A DNA stretch of 64,000 bases, from the NCBI RefSeq assembly GCF_039962115.1, contig NZ_JAMPKJ010000032.1, positions 1 through 64,000 of the forward strand. Reading direction: 5' to 3'. This stretch comes from Funiculus sociatus GB2-C1 (GTDB lineage Bacteria > Cyanobacteriota > Cyanobacteriia > Cyanobacteriales > FACHB-T130). This document shows positions 43,268-52,940 of the stretch, piece after piece. Both the position numbers and the translations under genes were made by a program. Below the pieces are notes generated by a model, which saw only the letters and a program-made list of their open reading frames with translations, ran no database searches and was not told the origin of the DNA. Within the stretch, counting starts at the first letter, position 1. Every line of letters starts with the position of its first letter.

Positions 43268-45973
43268 GGAATCGAGGGGGATGAATAGGTTGTCTTCGAT
43301 GCGCGAACGAACTTCTGGATTCACTCTACTATTATTCAGGCAATCCATTAGCAACTTATTAGCTTGATAATACTGCTCTAGCACTTCAAAACTTTTATCA
43401 TAGAGAAATCGCCGCTCAAATGTCCAGTCGTAGCCAATATGGCGATATTCCATTATAATATCTCTTAATTCTTCAGCCCACTCTCCACCATTATATTTCC
43501 ACCAATCCACAACTTCTTCTAATTTTTCATTCAAGGATGGTAGTTCGTTTTTAAGTTTTTGAATTAACATAATTACTTCAAAGTTATGAGATATAGTTTG
43601 GGGAATATTAAAGTAAAGCTTTTGTTCTAATTCACAATTTAGTTTATAGACTTCCGATAGATCAGATATTTTGATTTGCCCGAAAACACACCAATCAGCT
43701 AATTCACTAGAAATTGTAAATGCACGAACAAGACGATAGTCAACCTCAATGTCACATTCAAAACTATTACCAAGTTTTAAAATACGACGAAGGTTGGAGT
43801 CAATAGAAAAAGCCAATTCAAAGCCATTCTCATTATCAATCCAACTCCATCTATAACCGGGTTCAATGTCGTGGAAATCAAGAAAATCAGTAAGGATAAT
43901 ACTACAGCTCAAATAAAATGCTCGAACTGCTGCTGGTTTATAGGGAGTGGTAGCCGCCTTATAGTTCCGATTTGCTTGTATAAGAAACTCTTGGCAGTCC
44001 ATGTCACTGATTAATGGAATTGCCCAGTATGGATTGTTATGCGAAGATAAATATAAATCATTTCTTAATGCATCTTGATTGCAATTATTGTTACCTTTTT
44101 CTAAAAAACAGAAAGCTTTTTCTACTAAGCGCAAAAACTTCTCATCACTTGGGTTTGTTTCAATATTTTTAACTTCTAGCTTATAAAAATTCTGTTTGAT
44201 TAATAGCATAAATTCTTCAGTATTTGGCAAGGCTCCTAGCATCCTAAAAAAGACTTCACGCCATCGTGGTTCTGCTAAATGGGTGAGTATCAACCGCCAA
44301 CCTTGCTGATAACTTGGTAAATTTTCAGCAAAAAAACGCAAAAAATCCTGAAGATTTGGCAGTATTTCGACTATCATAAAAAAGATTTCACGCCACCGTG
44401 TTTCCGCTATATGCGTGAGTATTTTATGCCAGCCTTTTTGAGATACAACTAATTTTTCAACAGTCAAATACTCTTGAAAAGTCTGATGAGAAAATGCGTA
44501 TATTTTCCATGTTTTCTTTACCAATAATCCAGATAATAATTCAATGTTATACAAAGCACTAGAACAGTTTTCGAGAAACGGCAAAATTTCCGCTTCTTCA
44601 AAAGAAAACTTGCCCTCCTCAAAAGTAATAGCAGCTATCTGCCTTAAAACCTTTCTCAACTCAACTAAATCTATATTAGGTACTTCTATCTGAGTACGCT
44701 CATTAAATTGATTCCATTTCTCTAGCAGCAGGTCTATCCCTTCTTTGTAAAGGTCAACTCGTTTAGAAGGCAAATCACATTTATTTTGGAAAATCAAGCA
44801 AATCAGATGTAGTAATAGGGGTGTATCAGCCAGCTCTCGAATTCGCTGATTTTTTCGGAGTCTCAGCTTATCAATTAACTGAGTTGCTTTGATTGACCTC
44901 TTCCTTTGCGTATCTACCGTAACCTCGTTAAACCAGCTTTGTATAAATTCTTCAATTTGCTGTTGTTCAAGATCTGCTACTTTACAGAAGGTAAAGTTAC
45001 TAAAGTACTTAGACTTGTAAGATTGAAACTCTTTTCGACAACTAACGATAAATCGATTGTCTCTATACTCGTCAATTAACTTATAAATCTCTTGACCGAC
45101 AACGTGGATTTTTTCTTCCGTAACCTCATCTAAACCATCTAGCAAAAATAGGAACATTCCGTTACTAAGTAATATTTCCAGTTCCAGCTCTGAAACCCCA
45201 ACACGGCAATATTTTTTGCGGATATAACTTAGTAAATCAATTTCATCCGCACCTCTGGCATTTTCAGCCAAGGTTTTCAGGCTAACAAAAACAGGTACAA
45301 GCTTGGGTTGAAACTCAATCTCATCACAATGAATAGCAATATATTGCAGTAAGGTAGTTTTTCCCGCACCTGGTTTACCCAACACCATCAGCTTAGGGTT
45401 TCTCAGCACTACCTCATTCCATAATTGCCGTTCCTGACTAAACTCCGTTGAACCGAAGCCTTGAGATTCATTGAGCTTAGTCTGAACATAAATTCTGCTG
45501 AGATTCCCCCGCATGGGAGTATAGAGCAGATTGAACGTACATAAGGTTTCGCACTCGTCTCGGATTTTCTTATCGAAATGCGATCGCACTTTCTGCACCA
45601 GTACCTCTATATCCTCTGAAGCGGACTCTGCGATCATACTCTCAACCCCGACAGAATCAGAGTTCACTCCTGTTGTTTCTTCTGCGGTATCTGTCTGTTG
45701 AGGTAGTGGCTCTTCTGCTGATTGTGATGTCTGCAATCGCATTGGTGGTTGAACAAATATCTTTGTTAGTTCCCCCAGTTCAACTCCCAATGCCGTCGCT
45801 ATCTTTTCAAGAGTTGTTGGTTTAGGTTCAGCCGTCTGTCCAGTTGCAATCTTACTGATAAGACCTTTATCTAAACCAGTTACTTGCTCAAGCTTGTACT
45901 GCGTGAAGCCTTTTTCTTTCAGTAATTTCTTAAATGCCTCTCCAGCTTGCTTATTTTTCTTAGGTCTTGGCAC
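43256..45973 (-). CDS. HTH-NACHT NTPase
   Basis: A 905-residue protein starting at GTG after GGGG. Residues 10-70 form an XRE-type helix-turn-helix (FTQYKLEQVTGLDKGLISKI). The NACHT ATPase follows: Walker A MVLGKPGAGKTTLLQ near 200 and the Walker B strand FLFLLDGLDEV near 278. The C-terminal 350 residues contain two near repeats (ILTHIAETRWREIFFMIVEI and ILTHLAEPRWREVFFRMLGA) and a helical domain. NACHT proteins act as phage sensors or death switches in bacteria. It is convergent with dpdD and inside the Dpd island. Four spaced TTCAAC copies lie just upstream of its start. Confidence 0.88.
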   Translation of the reverse strand: MPRPKKNKQAGEAFKKLLKEKGFTQYKLEQVTGLDKGLISKIATGQTAEPKPTTLEKIATALGVELGELTKIFVQPPMRLQTSQSAEEPLPQQTDTAEETTGVNSDSVGVESMIAESASEDIEVLVQKVRSHFDKKIRDECETLCTFNLLYTPMRGNLSRIYVQTKLNESQGFGSTEFSQERQLWNEVVLRNPKLMVLGKPGAGKTTLLQYIAIHCDEIEFQPKLVPVFVSLKTLAENARGADEIDLLSYIRKKYCRVGVSELELEILLSNGMFLFLLDGLDEVTEEKIHVVGQEIYKLIDEYRDNRFIVSCRKEFQSYKSKYFSNFTFCKVADLEQQQIEEFIQSWFNEVTVDTQRKRSIKATQLIDKLRLRKNQRIRELADTPLLLHLICLIFQNKCDLPSKRVDLYKEGIDLLLEKWNQFNERTQIEVPNIDLVELRKVLRQIAAITFEEGKFSFEEAEILPFLENCSSALYNIELLSGLLVKKTWKIYAFSHQTFQEYLTVEKLVVSQKGWHKILTHIAETRWREIFFMIVEILPNLQDFLRFFAENLPSYQQGWRLILTHLAEPRWREVFFRMLGALPNTEEFMLLIKQNFYKLEVKNIETNPSDEKFLRLVEKAFCFLEKGNNNCNQDALRNDLYLSSHNNPYWAIPLISDMDCQEFLIQANRNYKAATTPYKPAAVRAFYLSCSIILTDFLDFHDIEPGYRWSWIDNENGFELAFSIDSNLRRILKLGNSFECDIEVDYRLVRAFTISSELADWCVFGQIKISDLSEVYKLNCELEQKLYFNIPQTISHNFEVIMLIQKLKNELPSLNEKLEEVVDWWKYNGGEWAEELRDIIMEYRHIGYDWTFERRFLYDKSFEVLEQYYQANKLLMDCLNNSRVNPEVRSRIEDNLFIPLDSSLT

Positions 45974-45989
45974 TCAGTTATCCCCCAAT

Positions 45990-46031
45990 TTCAACCTTGT
46001 TCAACTCTTGTTCAACCATTGAATGTTCAAC
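45990..46031. promoter_or_regulatory. Iterated TTCAAC motifs upstream of the NACHT gene
   Basis: TTCAAC occurs at 45990, 46000, 46011 and 46026, at steps of 10, 11 and 15 bases, between divergent genes and 17-58 bases from the NACHT start. The phasing on one helix face suggests an operator, perhaps for the protein's own HTH domain. Confidence 0.5.
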
Positions 46032-46115
46032 CAGTTGCACAACTGCAACTTTGCGAAGTTTAGACAACAGATAACACTGGTGACATGACCAAGTTATCGA
46101 GGCATCAAGCAAACA

Positions 46116-46340
46116 ATGAAAAATTCCTATATCCAGCCAACTCTTTTTGACCTGGAACCCTACTCAGTTAACCCTGAATTAGACCCTATTCATCTGATCA
46201 ACAAAGTAACTGCATCACTCACAGTCTATCTGACTCCAACGGAGAAGGCGCAACTTGAGGAGAACGCTTCCCGTGAAAGTATGAGTGTGAGCGAAAAAGT
46301 GCGTGAAGTAATTCAGCCTTGGATACAAGAACTGAACTAA
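46116..46340 (+). CDS. Small ribbon-helix-helix-like protein
   Basis: 74 residues. The first 25 residues are variable (PTLFDLEPYSVNPE), then KVTASLTVYLTPTEKAQLEE and SMSVSEKVREVIQPWI follow the strand-helix-helix pattern of CopG-type proteins. It is divergent from the NACHT gene and could regulate the shared upstream region. The start has only a weak ribosome site. An unrelated small helical protein is possible. Confidence 0.6.
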   Translation: MKNSYIQPTLFDLEPYSVNPELDPIHLINKVTASLTVYLTPTEKAQLEENASRESMSVSEKVREVIQPWIQELN

Positions 46341-46418
46341 GTCTCAACTTCTCTACCAATAATCTCAGTTTTATGGGGTGGGCATCTTGCTCACTCTTAC
46401 TCAAAATCAACCTTCCAC

Positions 46419-47513
46419 TCAAACAACACCACTCACTGGAGCAATACCGACAAACTCACGCAGTACCTTATGACACGCATCCACTGTTGTCTTCGTATTT
46501 GAAATAATAGGTTCGACCGTCGCACCAACTTGCGTTACTCCTCGCTCTCGCCACAATTCGTTAGAGCGCCGCCAATCTATCTCTTGCAATCTAGCCAACC
46601 ACTTGACAAGCTCCTCCTCCGGTATGCTCTCTAAGTAAAATTCACGAGCCAGCATTCCCAAAGCCTGGAACACAACCGCACTTACTGCCAGTGACTCCTG
46701 TCTTTGCACAGAACATTCCTCTTTACTTCTGACTCTCCAAGGGTCGTTAGGTAGAACGCTTGCTGCTGCTGCCCAGAATGTTGCTGCCCAATCAGTTCTA
46801 AGCTCCAAATCCTTCTTAGACTTCAGATTAGGAAACATATGTCGGGTAGCTGTCACCAGGGTAGATAGTGTCATTAACTTGGAATTGTGTTTGCCCAAAC
46901 CATTCTCAACCATCTCCACATTGTTGCGGAACTGAGGGACTCGCTGGATCAGGTTTTTGGCAATTAAGACCGCAGGAGAGCGCTGATCGAATGCGTGAGA
47001 GAGCGATACACTGGGTCTTTGCACTAAAAGGTTTTGATCGCGGAAGGCTTGACGTTCCTCCTCTAATGACAGCCCAGCATATAACAATACCCCAATCTCA
47101 AGTTGAGAAAGGATAGGCAGATACTCCGCCTGCTCAACTTGGATGTCCTTTAGCGCCTGACGGATACCAAAACATCTATGCTGACCGTCTGTCAAGCGCA
47201 GAGTAACCGAGTGGTAAGGAAGAAAGATACTGCCATCTCTATAGATCGGCGGTGGCTGAACATTGATACAAATTGGCGGGAAAAAGGTCGTGCCGTCTTG
47301 GTAGGTCTCCAGAATATACCGCGCGATCGCTTTAACTCGTGTAGCGTTAGGTTTGCGTTGGGCGAAGTCTGGTAAGTCTGGCTCATTCGGAACATAAAGG
47401 CGATCGTCATTTAGCAGTCGGGCGACATCTCCAAAGTACAGACTGGCAACATAACTTTGATGTTCACCCTGTGATCCCCGACAAACAGGTACAGCTCGAA
47501 GCACAAGTTCCAT
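46419..47513 (-). CDS. dpdB: DpdB, DGQHR-domain protein
   Basis: A 364-residue protein with the DGQHR signature of the DndB/DpdB group: LRLTDGQHRCFGIRQAL, at residues 105-121, preceded by a basic RKPNATRVKAIARYILE segment. The C-terminal half is helical. In the Salmonella system DpdA and DpdB are enough to make preQ0 in DNA; DpdB may position DpdA or hydrolyse ATP. AAGGAATC precedes the ATG. It lies apart from dpdA, on the opposite strand, with two small RHH-like genes on either side. Confidence 0.82.
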   Translation of the reverse strand: MELVLRAVPVCRGSQGEHQSYVASLYFGDVARLLNDDRLYVPNEPDLPDFAQRKPNATRVKAIARYILETYQDGTTFFPPICINVQPPPIYRDGSIFLPYHSVTLRLTDGQHRCFGIRQALKDIQVEQAEYLPILSQLEIGVLLYAGLSLEEERQAFRDQNLLVQRPSVSLSHAFDQRSPAVLIAKNLIQRVPQFRNNVEMVENGLGKHNSKLMTLSTLVTATRHMFPNLKSKKDLELRTDWAATFWAAAASVLPNDPWRVRSKEECSVQRQESLAVSAVVFQALGMLAREFYLESIPEEELVKWLARLQEIDWRRSNELWRERGVTQVGATVEPIISNTKTTVDACHKVLREFVGIAPVSGVV

Positions 47514-47607
47514 TGTTGATTCCTTGGTTAGAGGAGCAAATCCTGTCTTTTAATCCTGTAGTCATGCCTACATGGTAGCAGGGGTTCTGTCAAGCTGACT
47601 AGAATGC

Positions 47608-47877
47608 GTGAGACCCCCTTCAGGCAATCCAACCTTGTCTTCAACAGTCCGCGTACCGGGTGAACTCTACGAAACGCTGCGCCAAATCAGGCTTTCACTT
47701 GAGAGCGAACACCAAAGTGCTGCACCGACTGTGCAGGATATGATTAGCGTCGCCCTGAAACGATTCATCAATGATTGGGAGAATCCTGACAAGCAAAATC
47801 AGCTTTTGGGTGAGTTACTAGAGCATCGCAGAGTCGCCCGCTCAAACATGGGTAAAAGAAGAATTGACGACAGCTAG
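47608..47877 (+). CDS. Small ribbon-helix-helix-like protein next to dpdB
   Basis: 89 residues from a GTG; no strong ribosome site. SSTVRVPGELYETLRQIRLS is the strand-helix entry of RHH or CopG proteins, and PTVQDMISVALKRFINDW the second helix. The tail is basic (RRVARSNMGKRRI). It is divergent from dpdB and upstream of the second helicase in the same direction, so it may regulate one or both. The family was not identified further. Confidence 0.6.
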   Translation: MRPPSGNPTLSSTVRVPGELYETLRQIRLSLESEHQSAAPTVQDMISVALKRFINDWENPDKQNQLLGELLEHRRVARSNMGKRRIDDS

Positions 47878-47942
47878 ACGGTGGTGACGGATGACATTCG
47901 CTAACTTTGAATCGCCTCAGCAATCTACCTTACGTCTAGAAA

Positions 47943-50900
47943 ATGATGAGTCCCAACACTAAAAACACTGACCAACTCATTTTGCGTCATCTAGAGGATA
48001 TTGAGCAGGAGCGGATTAACTTTGGTCTCTACGAAACCTATGTCACAAAGGCTGACATAATACAACGTGCCCAAGAAAAGGGTGAGAACTTGGACGAGGC
48101 TGCATTAGAAGAAGGGTTAGCCAGTTTAGAAGAGCAAAGGTGGGCGCTCAAGCTGGATGAGAACCACTATCGCTCACGAATTAGCGAGATTGTCCGGCTC
48201 CTCAAGAATGTTAAGCAAAGGTTTCGCAGCAATGATGCCCAAAGCGCCCCTTATCTAATCCAATCCATCCGTGTTGAGTTTGCAGATCGCCGCAGATTAG
48301 CGCGTGAGACTAAGTTTAAAGAAACTATCAATCAGTTATTTAAAAGCAGTAGAAGTCTGAGACTAAAGCATCTAGATAACGCTCGCAAAGCTGTTCAAAA
48401 TGGTTTTTGTAAAGCACTAGACAAAGAACTAGACGAAGTAAGACTAACCCGTGTGCAAGAACGGGCGTTGCAGGAAATCACTCAGAAATATTTCCAACGT
48501 CAAGGACAGGGATATGTAATTACTGGCAACACTGGTAGTGGTAAAACTGAAGCTGCGTTACTTCCTCTGCTGCTTGGAGCGTTGCAGGAGAAGATGAACA
48601 ATATTGCGGGATGTAAAATTATCCTAGTTTATCCCCGGCAGACTTTAGCCAAAAATCAGTTAGAGCGACTCAGCCAGTATGTAGCCGCCATTAACCAACA
48701 AGTGTATGGAATGGCAATGAGTGGAGTGTCGAACCAAGATTTGACTGTAGGAATTGTCTTTGGTGACACTCCATCCAATGACGAGGAACTGCGTAATGGA
48801 TACTCAAAAGACGGAAAACTCCAGCGTGGACGTTGGGAAAAGCAAGATGAGAAATACAAACTCCCGTACTTCACAGACAAAAACGGAGAGCCGGTCTACG
48901 CAGTCAACCTAGCCAATGGTGAATGTACCCTAAAACCTGCTGACAGCAGTTGGGAGTTGAAGGGCTTTAAGGCTACGCGCAGCGCTATTCAAAGCAACCC
49001 GCCAGACGTGCTAATTATCACCACTGAAATGCTGCATCGGTGGTTGATGGACGCTGCATTCAATGATTTTTTCGGCTTATCGACTCGCCCAGGTTATCCA
49101 CCAAATTTCTGTGCCCCACGAGCTGTCGTATTCGACGAGATTCACCTCTATGACACTATACACGGCGCTCAGATTGGCTTGCTGATTCGCCGTTTACGCC
49201 ATCGGCTACAACAGGCAATGCGTTCGTGTGATGGAGAATCTTGGCGATACCCACTGATGCTGGGGATGAGTGCAACTATTGGTAATCCTCAAAAGTTTTG
49301 GAAGGAACTTAGTGGGGTTGCGGATGTAGATGAGATTTCACCAGAAGAGAAGGACATGGAAGATGCTCAGGGACGAGAGTATTTCCTGTTCATTCGCCCA
49401 GAAACTTACTCGCGTGGCAAGCCTGTAGGAGATGCTTCGACAGCAATCCAGACGATTATGGCGATCGCCCACAATATGCGTCGGCGAGACAGTGATGGGA
49501 AAGAACCTCCTAAGTTCAGAAGCCTCGTGTTTCAAGACTCCATTAGTAAAGTCAAAAAGTTAGCACTTGAATTCCACGATGCCGAAACCAACAATAATCT
49601 AGCATGCTACAGACTTCAGCGACCCAATTCTAGCCACGACGTACTAACCTCACCAGCGTTTCTGGATGGTGAATATTGGTACTTTGATGCTGAAGACCTT
49701 GACCAATACTCCACGAAACGCCAACCCGGAACAGAAGCGCGATCGCTCACTTCAAAGCCTTTTCCAGTGTACAGCGGTAGTGGTAAAGGAGATATCGAAA
49801 TTCTGCTGCAAGACATCATCTTTGCTACTACTTCTTTAGAAGTTGGCTACGACGACGCTAGCATCCAATTTGTAATGCAGCACCACGCCCCTCGTAACCC
49901 AGCTAGCTTCGTGCAAAAGAAGGGCAGGGCTGGTCGTTCCCTCCAAGACCGTCCTATCACTGCGGTCACCCTCTCACAAAACTCTTACAAGGATGCCTTC
50001 TATTATCAGAACCCGCAACTCCTCTACGATCCTTCCGACTACCGCCCACCTCTCAATGTCGATAACTACTTTGTGCAGCAGTTTCAAACCATCGCCCTAA
50101 TCTTTGATGAGTTGGCGCGTCTTAAACAAGGGCGAAACTTACTCCAGGGAAACTTCAGTAGTGTCGAAGAGCATTTGGACGAAATACAGCAGGAGTTGGA
50201 TAGATTCGAGATTGGGCAGGAACTTCAGCACGCTTACAAGTATGTAACAGGCGAATCGTTTCAAAAAGTTCACCCTATTTGGAGAGAGATATGGAATTGG
50301 TTTAAAAAGCGAATGCTTGAAGATGATATCCGCTATAACTTTGGGAAAAACAACAATCTGCTCCAAATTTGTCCGGACTTACCAGACAACCTGTTTAGCT
50401 CTATCAATCTGCCTACAGTTCGGGTCATGTTTTCGGGAGGCGGGGAGCCAGAAAACTGGTCAGGGGCAGACGAGGATATCTCTCTTGCTTTCTTAGAATT
50501 GGCTCCCGGCAAGATCACGCGCCGCTACAACCCTCGCTACCATCTTTACTGGCGACCGTTAGTTGCTTTTGTAGAACCAAGAGAAAACTTTAAAGGAAGA
50601 CCTGTCTCCAATGCAGTAGCTATGGAGCGATATAAGTATGAAAAACGCTCGGAAAATCCTGGACCATTTAATTCTCTGCTTCTCAAGCAGCTTGATCAAG
50701 TATGGGGAAGTAATTGGCAAGATTACTTCCCCTTGAATGTAGAGCAGGTTTACACTCAAGCTGTACCGCAGCGTTTCTACCGAGTTCGCTATTTGGAACT
50801 GTGGGACTTTGGTAAGGACTTAGTTGATGATCCAAAGCACCCGAATACTGAATGGTTGGGTGCGTTTAAGCCTGACGGTAGCGTGGACTTGAGGTTTGGA

Positions 50901-52940
50901 AGCAAAAGGAAACAGCTTGACAAGCTTTATCCAGGTAGGGTTCGCTCAGTCTCCCCAGATTCTAATAGCTACCCGTTGTCTTTCAGCGTGGTCAAGGTAA
51001 ATACGGCAGATCAGGAGGAAGTAGAGCCTCGGCACAGACTAGAGTTGCCTCCCCTATTCAAAGGCTTGGTCAATAATCTGGATTTCTACTATGGCGAAGT
51101 CGGGGAAAATCGCTCAATGCTCAATGTGTGGGAAGTTCAATACGGAGCTGAGGCTCGTATTCGGTTGCTATCTGATGAGCAGTTGCTACGTCAAGGTAGG
51201 AAAGACCCGCACGCGGGCATGGGTCAAAACACAGTTAGATACATCAGCGAACACGATGGGAAGCCCACCCTGTACGGCTATGACTTGAATACTGAGGGAG
51301 TACGGGTTCCCTATTCATACGAACAGCTACGCAAAGTAGCTGAGTTTTTGTTCGAGGAGATATGGAATGATCCTAAACGCAAGACTCACTTACAAGACCA
51401 GTACCTTCGATTCTTGCTCAAGTCGAGTTCTTGGCAACCAAAGGGAGTAGAACATCCCTTAACCGCTTTTGACCTGCGTAAAGTAGCAGACATCATTGCA
51501 ACCATGCGTGCGGAGTCACGAGCAATGGGAACGGAGGATTGGCGAACTTTTTTAGAGCATCTGACTAATCCCGATGGGTTGAATAATCTAGTAGATATGG
51601 TGCGTGCCAAGTACTGGCGTGACCACCGAGTCTTTCCTGAAGACTTCAGAGACCGATTGGTTTCAACTCTGGCCTATTCCAATAGCGTTACTGAATCTCA
51701 GAGTGATAGTGCCATTCAAGGCACGTTGTTTGATACAACCGCATTTCAAGCTGAAACAACTACATCTAAAGAACCAGCAACACCCTCAAATACTCGACAA
51801 CTTTTGGAGGAGCAGGTTTTCGCTAAACTCGGCAAGAAATCTGAAATCTTGGACTACTTGATGGACAACATAGTTCATTCACTGAAACAGGCAACAAGGA
51901 ATCTGTTTCTGACAGAAGGTAGCACTCGTGATGAGGAGATAGGCAGCCACAGCGTACTAAAATTAACCTACGGGAAAAAGCCTTGGGATACTTCGTTTTA
52001 CGTTTACGAACGCAACCAAGACGGTAATGGGGCGACAAGGCTGGCATCAGAGGTACTAAAAGAGAATCCAACCCATTTACTTAAGCGTTGGTGGGAAGTA
52101 ACTTTATCGTGTCCCCTAGGTGATGAAGAAGACTTTTTGAAGAGAGTCTTACGAGACAATAAGCAGCTACTTCTGGACTTCCAAGAAACATTTTTCCAAT
52201 CCGAACCACAGAACAGATCAAACCCCAGAGATTTTCTTTTCCCTCTTGTTGAGGAACAGGTTAAAGATAAAGATCACGATCCTTTACTCCAGCGTTTAGC
52301 TGGATTGCTGACGAGTGAACTGAGCATTGCAGGGCAGACCTTGCCCCGCATTGGCTTACAAAGTGAGTTGCTGCATCTGGAAGATGCCTTGGCTGAGAGA
52401 TTTAAGCGACCTCCAACCCCAAGGGAACTGGCAGGTTACGCAGCCACACAAGTTCAACAGGAGCCAACAAACTATCCTTATCTAGCTCAGTTGATGCAGA
52501 GGTATGAAGAGCATACCCAAAACTTAGGTTTAGAGGATGAAGATTCGGAGGACACGGCAAATGCATTAGACCGATTCCTGGCTCAAGTTGAGAATATGAG
52601 TCTGAGTACTTGTGTGGATGCCTGTCCAGCTTGTTTGGCAGCTAGCTGCGATCACGGGCATATTGATGTGATGCGCCATACCATTTCTCGACGTTACTTG
52701 AAAATGGCTCGCCATCTTTTGACCCAAGAACTGACTCGTGAATACGGTCAGGAGCCTGTTGAAAACTTGGTGGCGATCGCTCAGCACAACGGGGGTTATG
52801 TAATCCTCGAACATTTGGGTCAACCCAATCCCGCTTACATGCTTCAGCTCAAGAATCAGGGCTTCAAGATGATTAAGCGGGACTTTGACCACGAAACTTT
52901 TGTCGTGCGCCAGATGTTCTATTACCAAGGAAATACATGA
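47943..52940 (+). CDS. Second DpdJ-like helicase with DUF1998-type C-terminus
   Basis: A 1665-residue helicase: ITGNTGSGKTEAALLPLLLG (near 196), VVFDEIHLYDTIHGAQIGLL (near 397), LGMSATIG, IIFATTSLEVGYDDASIQFV and FVQKKGRAGRS (near 661), and a Cys cluster CVDACPACLAASCDHGH (near 1557) typical of DUF1998. The start region matches DpdJ in pattern (RISEIVRLLKNVKQRF against RMAEAVRLFARLRQLF), and the motif II and VI surroundings are alike. It is therefore a distant paralogue of DpdJ, or a DrmA/DrmB-like fusion. Unlike DpdJ it is intact. It overlaps the PLD gene behind it by ATGA. Confidence 0.85.
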   Translation: MMSPNTKNTDQLILRHLEDIEQERINFGLYETYVTKADIIQRAQEKGENLDEAALEEGLASLEEQRWALKLDENHYRSRISEIVRLLKNVKQRFRSNDAQSAPYLIQSIRVEFADRRRLARETKFKETINQLFKSSRSLRLKHLDNARKAVQNGFCKALDKELDEVRLTRVQERALQEITQKYFQRQGQGYVITGNTGSGKTEAALLPLLLGALQEKMNNIAGCKIILVYPRQTLAKNQLERLSQYVAAINQQVYGMAMSGVSNQDLTVGIVFGDTPSNDEELRNGYSKDGKLQRGRWEKQDEKYKLPYFTDKNGEPVYAVNLANGECTLKPADSSWELKGFKATRSAIQSNPPDVLIITTEMLHRWLMDAAFNDFFGLSTRPGYPPNFCAPRAVVFDEIHLYDTIHGAQIGLLIRRLRHRLQQAMRSCDGESWRYPLMLGMSATIGNPQKFWKELSGVADVDEISPEEKDMEDAQGREYFLFIRPETYSRGKPVGDASTAIQTIMAIAHNMRRRDSDGKEPPKFRSLVFQDSISKVKKLALEFHDAETNNNLACYRLQRPNSSHDVLTSPAFLDGEYWYFDAEDLDQYSTKRQPGTEARSLTSKPFPVYSGSGKGDIEILLQDIIFATTSLEVGYDDASIQFVMQHHAPRNPASFVQKKGRAGRSLQDRPITAVTLSQNSYKDAFYYQNPQLLYDPSDYRPPLNVDNYFVQQFQTIALIFDELARLKQGRNLLQGNFSSVEEHLDEIQQELDRFEIGQELQHAYKYVTGESFQKVHPIWREIWNWFKKRMLEDDIRYNFGKNNNLLQICPDLPDNLFSSINLPTVRVMFSGGGEPENWSGADEDISLAFLELAPGKITRRYNPRYHLYWRPLVAFVEPRENFKGRPVSNAVAMERYKYEKRSENPGPFNSLLLKQLDQVWGSNWQDYFPLNVEQVYTQAVPQRFYRVRYLELWDFGKDLVDDPKHPNTEWLGAFKPDGSVDLRFGSKRKQLDKLYPGRVRSVSPDSNSYPLSFSVVKVNTADQEEVEPRHRLELPPLFKGLVNNLDFYYGEVGENRSMLNVWEVQYGAEARIRLLSDEQLLRQGRKDPHAGMGQNTVRYISEHDGKPTLYGYDLNTEGVRVPYSYEQLRKVAEFLFEEIWNDPKRKTHLQDQYLRFLLKSSSWQPKGVEHPLTAFDLRKVADIIATMRAESRAMGTEDWRTFLEHLTNPDGLNNLVDMVRAKYWRDHRVFPEDFRDRLVSTLAYSNSVTESQSDSAIQGTLFDTTAFQAETTTSKEPATPSNTRQLLEEQVFAKLGKKSEILDYLMDNIVHSLKQATRNLFLTEGSTRDEEIGSHSVLKLTYGKKPWDTSFYVYERNQDGNGATRLASEVLKENPTHLLKRWWEVTLSCPLGDEEDFLKRVLRDNKQLLLDFQETFFQSEPQNRSNPRDFLFPLVEEQVKDKDHDPLLQRLAGLLTSELSIAGQTLPRIGLQSELLHLEDALAERFKRPPTPRELAGYAATQVQQEPTNYPYLAQLMQRYEEHTQNLGLEDEDSEDTANALDRFLAQVENMSLSTCVDACPACLAASCDHGHIDVMRHTISRRYLKMARHLLTQELTREYGQEPVENLVAIAQHNGGYVILEHLGQPNPAYMLQLKNQGFKMIKRDFDHETFVVRQMFYYQGNT

